From NCBI GenBank assembly GCA_002422065.1, contig DITO01000098.1:508-22716 (forward strand): a stretch of DNA of 22,209 bases. The letters run 5' to 3'. A program made the position numbers and the translations under genes. Each line of letters starts with the position of its first letter. Positions within the stretch are counted from its first letter, which is position 1. The notes beneath the pieces were generated by a model that was not told where the DNA came from, did not search any database, and worked only from the letters and a program-made list of their open reading frames with translations. Positions 1-6,528 of this stretch are shown in pieces. This DNA comes from Erysipelotrichaceae bacterium UBA6182. GTDB lineage: Bacteria > Bacillota_I > Bacilli_A > Erysipelotrichales > Erysipelotrichaceae.

Positions 1-119
1 ATAGAAGCGTCTCTAACTATACCATTATTCAAAACCACTCGCTTTTGCTTAATAGCAGCTTTGACTTCGCTGCGAGACCAACCTAATCCATAGGATAGGA
101 TTTTATCAATTCGATCCAT
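1..119 (-). CDS. RsuA-family rRNA pseudouridine synthase, N-terminal fragment
   Basis: Only the first 39 codons are in the window; the gene runs off the left edge. The peptide starts MDRIDKILSYGLGWSRSEVK and continues with a KQKRVVLNNG segment. This is the N-terminal S4 RNA-binding domain of RsuA/RluB-type enzymes, which isomerise a specific uridine in rRNA to pseudouridine. The ATG lies 9-10 nt after an AAAGGA Shine-Dalgarno and overlaps the end of the flippase gene by 14 nt, so the two are probably translationally coupled. An RsuA homologue following the YtgP/MurJ gene is a familiar Bacillota arrangement. The catalytic domain is not visible, so the exact member (16S or 23S target) cannot be given. 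Confidence 0.75.
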   Translation of the reverse strand, partial: MDRIDKILSYGLGWSRSEVKAAIKQKRVVLNNGIVRDAS

Positions 120-1707
120 GGATTTTTTTCCTTTGCAGAATATACATTTGAGGTAAGCCGAATACCCACGATAAACCAATATATGTAGCGAGTGAGACTC
201 CTCCACTTACAGTAAGTTTAAGAAGTGTTATCCATCGATTCTCAATAATGATGTTATGCCATCCAAGTAATAAGAACGCATATCCAACAATAATCATTGC
301 ACTCGTTGACAATAACATGAGAAACAGACGTGATCTTACACGTGTGTAATTGAATCCATAGATCTTCTTAAGTGTTACAAGGTTAAAAGTTATCAATACA
401 ATATGAGAAACTATCGATGAAACAACAGCCCCTTGATAACCTATCAATGTAATTAGAGGAATAAAAACAGCAAGTTTCACAATGAATGATAGTGTAAGGG
501 CAAAAACGACTTTGCGTCTTAATTGAAGGACAATAAGAATATTTACTAAAACTGGTGAAACTATCATTAATAATGAAAGAAGACTTGAAGTTTTTAATAC
601 TTCTCCCCCAATGAATGAATAATCTACATAGAATATATAATAGATTTCCTTAGAGAAAACAAACAATCCTACCACAAGAGGTAATCCAATAAATAAAACT
701 GTTTCGAGAGCATCATAAACATGATTTCTTAATGCAGTGCGATGATTTAGAGTAAACGCTTCACTTATAAAAGGAATTATTGCAATAGAGAATCCTAATG
801 CTAAAACTAAAGGAATGGAAATAAGCTTACGGGTGGTAAACATGATGATAGTAAATAATAGATTTACATCGATTTCATTGATTCCTAAAGATAACATCGT
901 TGAGTTAAAACCAAAGAGTGTGACCATACCTTCAAGATTACTCAATACACTGACAATTAAGAATGGAATTGATATACTGAAAATTTCTCTTAGAAACGCG
1001 CCTACATTAAGCGGTTCAGCTAATGTTTTATCAATGTTAAAAGACTTTATTATTCGTCGCTCTTTGATGTATAAGTCAACAATCGCAAACATTCCAGCAA
1101 CAGAAGCTGCAAGCATTGCAATATAGACAGCATAAATACGATCAAAGTTTAAAACGTTAACAAATAAGACACTAAATCCAAGTAAGAAAGCAACACGAAC
1201 AATTTGCTCAAAGACTTGAGAGAAGGCATAATGATTCATTTCTTTTAAACCTTGCATAAAACTTCGATAAGATGATAATACTGGTGTTATGAAGGTTGCT
1301 AAAGCAACAAATCTAAGGACGATGAGTGTGATGTCATACGATTCTTGTGAAGCTTGTTGTCCAATGATTAACGGTACAATCCATGGTGCTGTTAAGTAAA
1401 TTAAGACAAAGAAAATAATACCGACAATAAAAAGAACTCGCTTCATGAAACGGTTAATCATTAGCATCATGGCAATATCATTTTTGGCAACATATCGTGC
1501 AATCAATGTTGCAGCAGCTACAGGAATACCTGCAATGGCGAGTTGCAACATGAAATCATAAAATGTATATCCATAACTATAAAAGGCAGTATTTTCTTGC
1601 CCTGCTATTTGTGTGAATGGTGATACATAAAGAATACCAATCGCTTTGGTGATAAATATACCTAATGAACTTGTTAATCCACTAAGTATTAGAGATCGCT
1701 TATTCAT
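106..1707 (-). CDS. murJ: MurJ/YtgP-type lipid II flippase (MOP/MATE-like, polysaccharide biosynthesis family)
   Basis: A 533-residue integral membrane protein with hydrophobic segments along its whole length, consistent with about 14 helices. It begins MNKRSLILSGLTSSLGIFIT and has an early PFTQIAGQENTAFYSYGYT segment typical of the YtgP/SpoVB branch of the MOP exporter superfamily. YtgP is the MurJ of B. subtilis and flips lipid II across the membrane for peptidoglycan synthesis. The ATG follows a GGTGAG Shine-Dalgarno and lies 3 nt after the stop of the upstream lipoprotein gene. The 3' end overlaps the RsuA gene by 14 nt. Family assignment is strong. The specific function as the main lipid II flippase, rather than a SpoVB-like paralogue, is inferred from length and the linked RsuA gene. 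Confidence 0.8.
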   Translation of the reverse strand: MNKRSLILSGLTSSLGIFITKAIGILYVSPFTQIAGQENTAFYSYGYTFYDFMLQLAIAGIPVAAATLIARYVAKNDIAMMLMINRFMKRVLFIVGIIFFVLIYLTAPWIVPLIIGQQASQESYDITLIVLRFVALATFITPVLSSYRSFMQGLKEMNHYAFSQVFEQIVRVAFLLGFSVLFVNVLNFDRIYAVYIAMLAASVAGMFAIVDLYIKERRIIKSFNIDKTLAEPLNVGAFLREIFSISIPFLIVSVLSNLEGMVTLFGFNSTMLSLGINEIDVNLLFTIIMFTTRKLISIPLVLALGFSIAIIPFISEAFTLNHRTALRNHVYDALETVLFIGLPLVVGLFVFSKEIYYIFYVDYSFIGGEVLKTSSLLSLLMIVSPVLVNILIVLQLRRKVVFALTLSFIVKLAVFIPLITLIGYQGAVVSSIVSHIVLITFNLVTLKKIYGFNYTRVRSRLFLMLLSTSAMIIVGYAFLLLGWHNIIIENRWITLLKLTVSGGVSLATYIGLSWVFGLPQMYILQRKKIHGSN

Positions 1708-1710
1708 TCT

Positions 1711-2265
1711 CTACTCACCATCGTCGATATCATCGATTTCATCATTAGGGTCTAAAGGTTCATCAGTCGCAAGAAAATCGATATCAATAATAAAATACTC
1801 ACGTATTTGCTTAATTTTGTAGTAATCTTTCCAAGAAATCATTACTTTTAGTTGAATTGTTTCTGTAGTTGCAATACCTGAGAGTAGTATTCCACGAGGA
1901 AATCCTTTATCGATGTTGATTTGGTTTGGAACTAAGTTAACCATTGAATCGAAAACACCTATCGAAGGAGTTAAGTTTACAAGGGATTCAAAGTCTTGAT
2001 TACTCTCAACGACAACAACCACTATGTCATACATTGCAACTTGAGGATTATCAATAATTAAATCATAGCGAAATTGGGAGTTTAATTCGTATTTCTCGAT
2101 TGAAAGATCAAAGGATTCTGTAAAAGTTAAAAAACGATCATTATCCAGAATTGAAAAATAATGACTCTCATAAAGCGTAAGTGCACGCTCAAATTCAACG
2201 TCTCTTGGACGTTCTAAACATCCACTTAATAGGATTAAAAGTACTAGCCATCCTTTTTTAAACAT
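1711..2265 (-). CDS. small predicted lipoprotein of unknown function
   Basis: A 184-residue protein with a short type II signal peptide: MFKK, a hydrophobic stretch, then a lipobox LLSGC with the lipidated Cys at residue 16. The mature part has no membrane segment and looks like a secreted beta-rich domain. It ends in a strongly acidic tail rich in Asp and Glu (residues about 168-184). I do not recognise the family. It sits directly upstream of the flippase gene with a 3-nt gap and must be cotranscribed with it, so an envelope role is plausible but unproven. Its GAGG Shine-Dalgarno lies within the 3' arm of the terminator hairpin that follows tyrS, and its transcript would have a leader of only about 12 nt if the promoter at 2284-2292 is used. 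Confidence 0.75.
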   Translation of the reverse strand: MFKKGWLVLLILLSGCLERPRDVEFERALTLYESHYFSILDNDRFLTFTESFDLSIEKYELNSQFRYDLIIDNPQVAMYDIVVVVVESNQDFESLVNLTPSIGVFDSMVNLVPNQINIDKGFPRGILLSGIATTETIQLKVMISWKDYYKIKQIREYFIIDIDFLATDEPLDPNDEIDDIDDGE

Positions 2266-2316
2266 AAAAAATACCTCGCGACTATTATATCACACTATAC
2301 TGTGATGGTCGCGAGG
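2266..2316 (-). terminator. intrinsic terminator of the tyrS operon, overlapping the next gene's SD
   Basis: A perfect 9-bp GC-rich inverted repeat, CCTCGCGAC at 2274-2282 and GTCGCGAGG at 2308-2316, encloses a second hairpin (ATCACA 2289-2294 and TGTGAT 2301-2306). In minus-strand RNA the outer stem is followed by UAUUUUUU at 2266-2273, which abuts the lipoprotein ATG. It begins 7 nt after the tyrS stop codon. The 3' arm carries the GAGG that serves as Shine-Dalgarno for the lipoprotein gene. Confidence 0.7.
2284..2292 (-). promoter_or_regulatory. extended -10 promoter inside the tyrS terminator loop
   Basis: The minus strand reads TGATATAAT, a perfect TGn-TATAAT extended -10. The hexamer 17 nt upstream is GCGACC, a poor -35 (only G-A-C match), which extended -10 promoters tolerate. 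Transcription would start near 2277, giving a leader of about 12 nt carrying the GAGG Shine-Dalgarno of the lipoprotein gene. Prediction from sequence only. Confidence 0.5.
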
Positions 2317-2322
2317 ATTTTG

Positions 2323-3564
2323 TTATGTGAAGTCAACGAGTAAATAGTTTTTCTTCCCTTTTTTAATCACTGAATATGCTTGATGATATGCATCTTTAAC
2401 TTCAAGTATTGTATTGATATCGTCTATCTTATGACCATTAATACTGATTGAACCACTTGTAATCAATTCACGAGCTACACGATTTGATGATGCAACTTGG
2501 GATTGAACCAAAGCTTCAATGAGTGATATTGAGATATGTGCATTGATTTTAACTGCATCTTCAAACACTGCTGCTAAGTCATGTTGTGATAATGTTTCGA
2601 AAGCTTGTGTAAAATAGACTTCCGAAAGTTGTTGAGCATTAAGTAATGCTTCTTCACCAAAGACAACACGTGTTAGTTCTTGAGCCAATTTCTTCTGAGC
2701 AAAACGTAAATGAGGTGCATTGAGGTGTTCTTTTTCAATGTTTTGAATTGTATCTACAGATTCAAATGAAAGACGTTTTAAGAAATTTATGACATCCTCA
2801 TCACTAACGTTAATGAAATATTGATAGAAAACATATGGATGTGTCTTAGACGCATCTAGCCAAATGTTCTTTCCTTCACTTTTTCCAAATTTAGAACCAT
2901 CTGATTTAGTAATTAGAGGTTGAGTTAAACCATAAACTTTTGATTCATGGCCTTTAACTTTGCGAATTAATTCAATACCACTAGTCAAATTACCCCATTG
3001 ATCAGATCCACCAACTTGCATTTCGCAATTATGGTGTTCATATAAATGCAACCAATCTGTTGCTTGTAGGATTGTATATGTAAATTCTGTAAATGATATC
3101 CCTGTATCAAGTCTTGACGCAACAACATCCTTATTAATCATGTAATTCACATTAAAGTGTTTTCCATAGTCTCTTAAGAATGATAGAACGCTAACATCTT
3201 TAAACCAATCATAATTGTTCACAAATTCTACATTGTTAGTGTCGAGAATGGACTTCATTTGATGTTCTAAAGCACTCACGTTATGTGAAAGCATCTCTAA
3301 TGATAAAAGTGCACGCTCTGTTGTTGGACGAGGATCTCCAATCATTCCAGTAGCTCCACCGAGTAATGCTATTGGATGATGTCCTTGTAATGCAAAACGC
3401 TTTAAAAGGAGAAGTTGTTGCAAATGTCCAATGTGAAGACTATCGGCTGTTGGATCAAAACCACAGTATAAAGTGATAGGTTTATTTAGTCTTTCTTGTA
3501 AGCCTTCAATATCAGAGCAGTCTTTGAATAGGTTTCGCCATTTTAATTCTTCAATAAAATTCAT
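2323..3564 (-). CDS. tyrS: tyrosyl-tRNA synthetase
   Basis: A 413-residue class I aminoacyl-tRNA synthetase that charges tRNA-Tyr in the cytoplasm. The Rossmann fold carries the HIGH signature at residues 44-47 after CGFDPTADSL. The tyrosine-binding QVGGSDQWGN segment is at about 183-192, and the KMSKS-equivalent KFGKS is at 225-229. An S4-type RNA-binding domain closes the protein (about 350-410). Length matches bacterial TyrRS of the TyrS type. The ATG follows an AAAGGGA Shine-Dalgarno. The gene begins 37 nt after ccpA, too short a gap for a T-box leader, so it is probably expressed from the ytxG-ccpA promoter. The strong hairpin at 2274-2316 ends the unit. Confidence 0.97.
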   Translation of the reverse strand: MNFIEELKWRNLFKDCSDIEGLQERLNKPITLYCGFDPTADSLHIGHLQQLLLLKRFALQGHHPIALLGGATGMIGDPRPTTERALLSLEMLSHNVSALEHQMKSILDTNNVEFVNNYDWFKDVSVLSFLRDYGKHFNVNYMINKDVVASRLDTGISFTEFTYTILQATDWLHLYEHHNCEMQVGGSDQWGNLTSGIELIRKVKGHESKVYGLTQPLITKSDGSKFGKSEGKNIWLDASKTHPYVFYQYFINVSDEDVINFLKRLSFESVDTIQNIEKEHLNAPHLRFAQKKLAQELTRVVFGEEALLNAQQLSEVYFTQAFETLSQHDLAAVFEDAVKINAHISISLIEALVQSQVASSNRVARELITSGSISINGHKIDDINTILEVKDAYHQAYSVIKKGKKNYLLVDFT

Positions 3565-3581
3565 AATTGTCCCTTTCGTTT

Positions 3582-3603
3582 AAAAACATCCATATGGATG
3601 TTT
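3582..3603 (-). repeat. perfect 20-bp palindrome between ccpA and tyrS
   Basis: AAACATCCATATGGATGTTT at 3584-3603 is a perfect palindrome that overlaps the ccpA stop codon. In minus-strand RNA it can form an 8-bp stem with an AUAU loop followed by UUUUUA, so it could be a weak terminator or attenuator tuning tyrS expression relative to ccpA. A protein-binding operator is the alternative. It lacks the central CG typical of LacI-family operators. Confidence 0.5.
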
Positions 3604-4600
3604 ATAAGTTAATTAATGATGATTGACGACGATTAAACACATAACTTAACTCAATTTCTTTTTCACTGAGAACTTCGTTATGTAGGAGTTTAGTCATAAT
3701 TCTCATTGCGACTGCTCCCAAGTCATACGATGGTATTACAATTGACGACAATTGTGGTCTTACCATCGAGTTATATTTAGTGTCAATCATACAAATCACT
3801 TCACACTGTTCAGGAACCTGAATGTTGTTTTCACTCGCTGCGTTAATCGTTGCTAGTGCTTGCGAATCGCGGTGAGTTAAAATTAAATCGTGTTTATGAT
3901 TCTTAAAATAACCTTTTAAATATTCATAGGATGAGCGATAATTTTGTGGAATTTCTACATAATGAAATGAGTCTTTGTTTGCTTCTGCAAATGCTCGTTT
4001 GACTCCATTAACCATAGATGTAATAGCAAATGGATTTTTACGGTCTTCAATGATAGCAATATTATCTTTGCTTACGTCTAGATAGGCTTTAGCAATATCA
4101 TACGAAGCCTTTTCAATGTCGACAAAAACACTTGCGATGCTATCATCTGACATTCTATTTCCTATAATAACAATCGGATACTGATAACGTTTTAATTCAG
4201 ATAAATCATCATGAAGTAGCTTATCATTGTAAATGATAACCCCATCAACACGAGACTTAATGATGTTTTCAACAGTTTCATTAATTTCTAAAATACCTTC
4301 AGTTGTTGTGTGAAGTACAATTGAGTACTTATAAATCTTAGCAACATCAAGTAGACCATTAATGATTTGACCTGTAACATTAAAACTTGCTTCAGGAACA
4401 ACAAGTGCAATAGTCGTTGTTTTTTGAAGTGCTAATCCTTGAGCAACAGCATTAGGTTTATACCCTAGTTTCTCAATCGCCTCTTGAACCTTAATACGGG
4501 TGTCCTCACGTACAATTTCTAATCCATTAATAACTCGTGATACTGTCGCTAAAGAGACATTAGCTTCACTTGCAACGTCGTATATCGTAACTCGTTTCAT
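3602..4600 (-). CDS. ccpA: catabolite control protein A, LacI/GalR-family regulator
   Basis: A 332-residue LacI-family regulator, the length of CcpA. The N-terminal helix-turn-helix (TIYDVASEANVSLATVSRVI, residues 5-24) is followed by a hinge helix with NAVAQGLA and a periplasmic-binding-protein-like core. The C-terminal stretch MVRPQLSSIVIPSYDLGAVA and the following MRIMTKLLHNE closely match my memory of B. subtilis CcpA in the region that contacts HPr(Ser-P). Gene order (ytxG-like gene upstream, tyrS downstream, murC nearby) supports this. CcpA with HPr(Ser46-P) binds cre sites to control carbon metabolism. Oddities: Gln replaces the usual Arg of the hinge helix, and the core sugar-pocket motifs (TDEMALG, GFDNT in Bacillus) read HRDSQAL and CMIDT. 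The start is one base after the preceding stop, with AAAGGA as Shine-Dalgarno. Confidence 0.85.
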   Translation of the reverse strand: MKRVTIYDVASEANVSLATVSRVINGLEIVREDTRIKVQEAIEKLGYKPNAVAQGLALQKTTTIALVVPEASFNVTGQIINGLLDVAKIYKYSIVLHTTTEGILEINETVENIIKSRVDGVIIYNDKLLHDDLSELKRYQYPIVIIGNRMSDDSIASVFVDIEKASYDIAKAYLDVSKDNIAIIEDRKNPFAITSMVNGVKRAFAEANKDSFHYVEIPQNYRSSYEYLKGYFKNHKHDLILTHRDSQALATINAASENNIQVPEQCEVICMIDTKYNSMVRPQLSSIVIPSYDLGAVAMRIMTKLLHNEVLSEKEIELSYVFNRRQSSLINL

Positions 4601-4601
4601 A

Positions 4602-5102
4602 TTATTCCTTTCGTATCCAAGTTTTCAATTTTTGTATGTTGGACTCAATGTTTGATTTGATGGCTTGAATATCATCTTCAAGCGGTTTGGCATCTACCCA
4701 TGCTTTAAACCCATGACTCAACGCTTCTATCGTACTATGAATTTGTTGTCCATAGTTTTGTTGGAATGTCGATAATAACTCATTCAATTTATCATTAAGT
4801 TGAGTGATTGCACTACTTAATGAGTCACTAAGTTGATACTTCTCATTAATAACCGCCATGTATGAAGAAAATTCTTTCATAGCATTTAGGATGTTTTCTT
4901 TATACTCTGCTAATTTAGCTTGAACGTCTTCGTCACTCAGTTTTTCTTTCAATGCATCACTCAGTGAATTGCTTAGTTTAAGTGAAGCATCTTTAAATTG
5001 CTGGTATCGTTGCTTAACTTCACTAAAATCTGTTTCTGATATTTTATCCTTAAGTGATTTAATTTCTTGCTCAATTGTATTGAAAATATCATTCAGGGCC
5101 AT
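4602..5102 (-). CDS. predicted coiled-coil protein in the ytxH slot
   Basis: A 166-residue, almost entirely helical protein with heptad-like Leu/Ile spacing and many Lys, Glu, Ser and Gln. It has no signal peptide or membrane segment and ends in LKTWIRKE. I chose the ATG at 5102 (MALNDIF): GGGGGAG lies 6 nt upstream, and this leaves a 14-nt overlap with the preceding gene. A start at 5156 would read through that gene's 3' end. In Bacillus the gene after ytxG is ytxH, a short membrane-anchored protein. This one has the position but no visible membrane anchor, so homology is not claimed. Coupling to ccpA is very tight: 1-nt gap, with the ccpA Shine-Dalgarno inside its last codons. Function unknown. 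Confidence 0.75.
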   Translation of the reverse strand: MALNDIFNTIEQEIKSLKDKISETDFSEVKQRYQQFKDASLKLSNSLSDALKEKLSDEDVQAKLAEYKENILNAMKEFSSYMAVINEKYQLSDSLSSAITQLNDKLNELLSTFQQNYGQQIHSTIEALSHGFKAWVDAKPLEDDIQAIKSNIESNIQKLKTWIRKE

Positions 5103-5451
5103 GGTCATCTCCCCCATCTTTATAAAAGAATGAACTGATTGCATCTTTGAGAACACTCATATTGGAGATAAGAATCTCAATTAATCCTTTAACGAAACTT
5201 TCAGAGAAAGCTCCAACTTGATCAACGCCTCTAGAAATATTGGTAATAGTATTGACTGGTGCTTTCATTTGATCTAGATATACTTCCACTATATTTAATG
5301 AGCGATCAACACTTTCAACAGTTTGGTGTAATTTCTTCAACAATTTAATTAATACAATCAAAAAATATATTAAAAAATACAGTGCAATAACTGAAAGAAT
5401 TGGGATAAGTAAAGTTGAAACTGAGTTTAATAGTTCTAATAATGCATCCAT
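5089..5451 (-). CDS. YtxG-like DUF948-type single-pass membrane protein
   Basis: A 120-residue protein with one long hydrophobic helix (about residues 12-38), then an amphipathic helix with the pattern LKKLHQTVESVDRSLNIVEV and a segment rich in Val, Ile, Ser and Thr. This is the architecture of the DUF948/YtxG family of general-stress-associated membrane proteins, whose biochemical role is not known to me. It is the first gene of the transcription unit leading into ccpA and tyrS, with a strong promoter at 5471-5499 and an AGAGGTGG Shine-Dalgarno before its ATG. It overlaps the next gene by 14 nt. Family assignment rests on architecture plus murC-ytxG-ccpA synteny. Confidence 0.7.
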   Translation of the reverse strand: MDALLELLNSVSTLLIPILSVIALYFLIYFLIVLIKLLKKLHQTVESVDRSLNIVEVYLDQMKAPVNTITNISRGVDQVGAFSESFVKGLIEILISNMSVLKDAISSFFYKDGGDDHGPE

Positions 5452-5470
5452 GTAACCACCTCTTTACAAT

Positions 5471-5499
5471 ATTATAGACATTCTTGAAACAATTTTCAA
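5471..5499 (-). promoter_or_regulatory. sigma-A promoter of the ytxG-like/ccpA/tyrS unit
   Basis: On the minus strand, TTGAAA (5494-5499) and TATAAT (5471-5476) are separated by exactly 17 nt. The predicted start is near 5464, giving a leader of about a dozen bases before the ATG at 5451. It lies just after the terminator of the preceding operon. Confidence 0.75.
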
Positions 5500-5504
5500 T
5501 AGAA

Positions 5505-5520
5505 CTGGAAGCGCTTTACT
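5505..5520 (-). promoter_or_regulatory. candidate cre (CcpA-binding) box
   Basis: Plus strand CTGGAAGCGCTTTACT contains the central AAGCGCTTT core of catabolite-responsive elements and matches most consensus positions (TG..AGCG.TTT), with mismatches at the first base and at the terminal CA. It lies 5 bp upstream of the -35 hexamer of the promoter driving ccpA, centred about 48 bp before the predicted start. That position is compatible with CcpA acting on its own operon. No binding is shown. Confidence 0.45.
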
Positions 5521-5544
5521 CGTTAAATTTGTACATATTGCGAT

Positions 5545-5565
5545 AAAAAAGGAGCAATGCTCCCT
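5545..5565 (-). terminator. intrinsic terminator after the GNAT gene
   Basis: In minus-strand RNA, GGAGC and GCUCC (5559-5563 and 5551-5555) pair around a 3-nt loop and are followed by UUUUUU (5545-5550). It starts about 10 nt after the stop codon of the acetyltransferase gene and marks the end of the pepV-to-GNAT run. Confidence 0.8.
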
Positions 5566-5574
5566 ATTTTAAAA

Positions 5575-6081
5575 TTAAACAGTATCCTTTTGAGATGACA
5601 CCATTAATTGATAGAAGTCCATATCGTGGTACTCATCAAACTTATATCCACATTCTTTGATTGTTCCTATGTAAGTAAAACCAAAAATTTCATGGAGTCG
5701 CTTAGACCCTTCATTTGTAGAGGTTATTTCAGAAACTACCGTGTGAATATTTGGGTTTGAAGTAGCAAGATCTAATATTGCTTGCATTAATTCTTTTCCT
5801 AGTCCTTCACCCCTTTTTTCGGAATGTAAGTAAATACATAGTTTAACGCTACGATCATATCCATCATCTGCGCCAAATGGAGAAAGGCCAGCATAACCAA
5901 ATACTTTTCCTTCTTCTTCAACAACAATTAAAGGATTGTTTTTCCCATGAGAATAAAACCACTTCGTTCTTGATTCTAGATTTTTAGGATCAATATCAAA
6001 CGTTGCAGCATTATGTTTTATGACATAATTGTAAATTGATGTCATGGCTGGAATATCTTCAAATCGTGCTGGTCTAATCAA
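5575..6081 (-). CDS. GNAT-family N-acetyltransferase, phosphinothricin/MnaT-like
   Basis: A 168-residue GNAT protein that would transfer acetyl from acetyl-CoA to a primary amine. It starts MIRPARFEDIPAMTSIYNYV, an opening typical of the PAT/Bar/YncA branch, with NAATFD and a later SPF segment. The acetyl-CoA pyrophosphate loop is at RGEGLGKEL (about residues 90-98). Members of this branch acetylate phosphinothricin, methionine sulfone or related compounds; the real substrate here cannot be read from sequence. The start is TTG, preceded by a perfect AAGGAGG seven bases upstream, and overlaps the stop of the upstream membrane-protein gene by 4 nt (TTGA). A terminator follows directly. Confidence 0.85.
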   Translation of the reverse strand: MIRPARFEDIPAMTSIYNYVIKHNAATFDIDPKNLESRTKWFYSHGKNNPLIVVEEEGKVFGYAGLSPFGADDGYDRSVKLCIYLHSEKRGEGLGKELMQAILDLATSNPNIHTVVSEITSTNEGSKRLHEIFGFTYIGTIKECGYKFDEYHDMDFYQLMVSSQKDTV

Positions 6082-6482
6082 TGGTTATCCTCCTTATTCT
6101 TCTTTAACTTATGAAGTAATTGAACAATGATTTCTAAGATAATTGCGAATATCATTGTAAAGATGATATTTGAAAGGAACCCTAAAGCTGCACCTAATGT
6201 TCCATATGAATTAGTAAGTGATCTAACAAGTTCAAAATAAAGTAGAATTAGCGAGCTTGCCCAACCGATAATAAACACAATTGAAGCAAGTTTAGTCTTA
6301 AAAGTCATGAATAATAAAGCAATCAATGAAAACACAAAACCATACAAGAAAAAACCAAAATGATTTGTGGTAGTGAGAGGTGCTTTCACAACGACTGTGT
6401 AATTAAAGTAAAAAGTAGCAATTGTAATAACCAAGATACCTAATGATATGAACCACTTATATTTATGTAATCGTAAGGACAT
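6078..6482 (-). CDS. small four-helix membrane protein, unknown
   Basis: A 134-residue, very hydrophobic protein with four likely transmembrane helices (about residues 10-28, 42-60, 66-88 and 97-122) and a short cytoplasmic tail LLHKLKKNKEDNH. No motif suggests an enzyme or a known transporter, and I do not recognise the family. It starts from an ATG 8 nt after AAGGAG, lies 46 nt after murC, and overlaps the GNAT gene by 4 nt, so the two are probably made together. The gap before it holds a small perfect hairpin touching its Shine-Dalgarno. Confidence 0.75.
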   Translation of the reverse strand: MSLRLHKYKWFISLGILVITIATFYFNYTVVVKAPLTTTNHFGFFLYGFVFSLIALLFMTFKTKLASIVFIIGWASSLILLYFELVRSLTNSYGTLGAALGFLSNIIFTMIFAIILEIIVQLLHKLKKNKEDNH

Positions 6483-6495
6483 GTCTTATTCTCCT

Positions 6496-6510
6496 TATAG
6501 CAGAGCTATA
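6496..6510 (-). repeat. small hairpin next to a Shine-Dalgarno
   Basis: TATAGC (6496-6501) and GCTATA (6505-6510) form a perfect 6-bp inverted repeat with a 3-nt loop in the murC to membrane-protein gap. In minus-strand RNA the stem is followed directly by AAGGAG, the ribosome-binding site. There is no U-run, so it is not a terminator; a translation-level or RNA-stability role is possible. Confidence 0.4.
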
Positions 6511-6528
6511 TTTGAATCGAAATGAAAC

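Noticed and set aside
114..128. ATCCATGGAT followed by a T-run on the plus strand, resembling a terminator
   Set aside because: The palindrome has no loop, and no plus-strand gene precedes it; it is the start-codon region of the RsuA gene.
815..1126. Plus-strand open frame within the flippase gene
   Set aside because: Antisense to a clear membrane-protein gene; no Shine-Dalgarno or recognisable protein character.
3565..3601. Possible T-box leader for tyrS
   Set aside because: The gap is only 37 bp and contains no T-box sequence or specifier-loop-sized structure.
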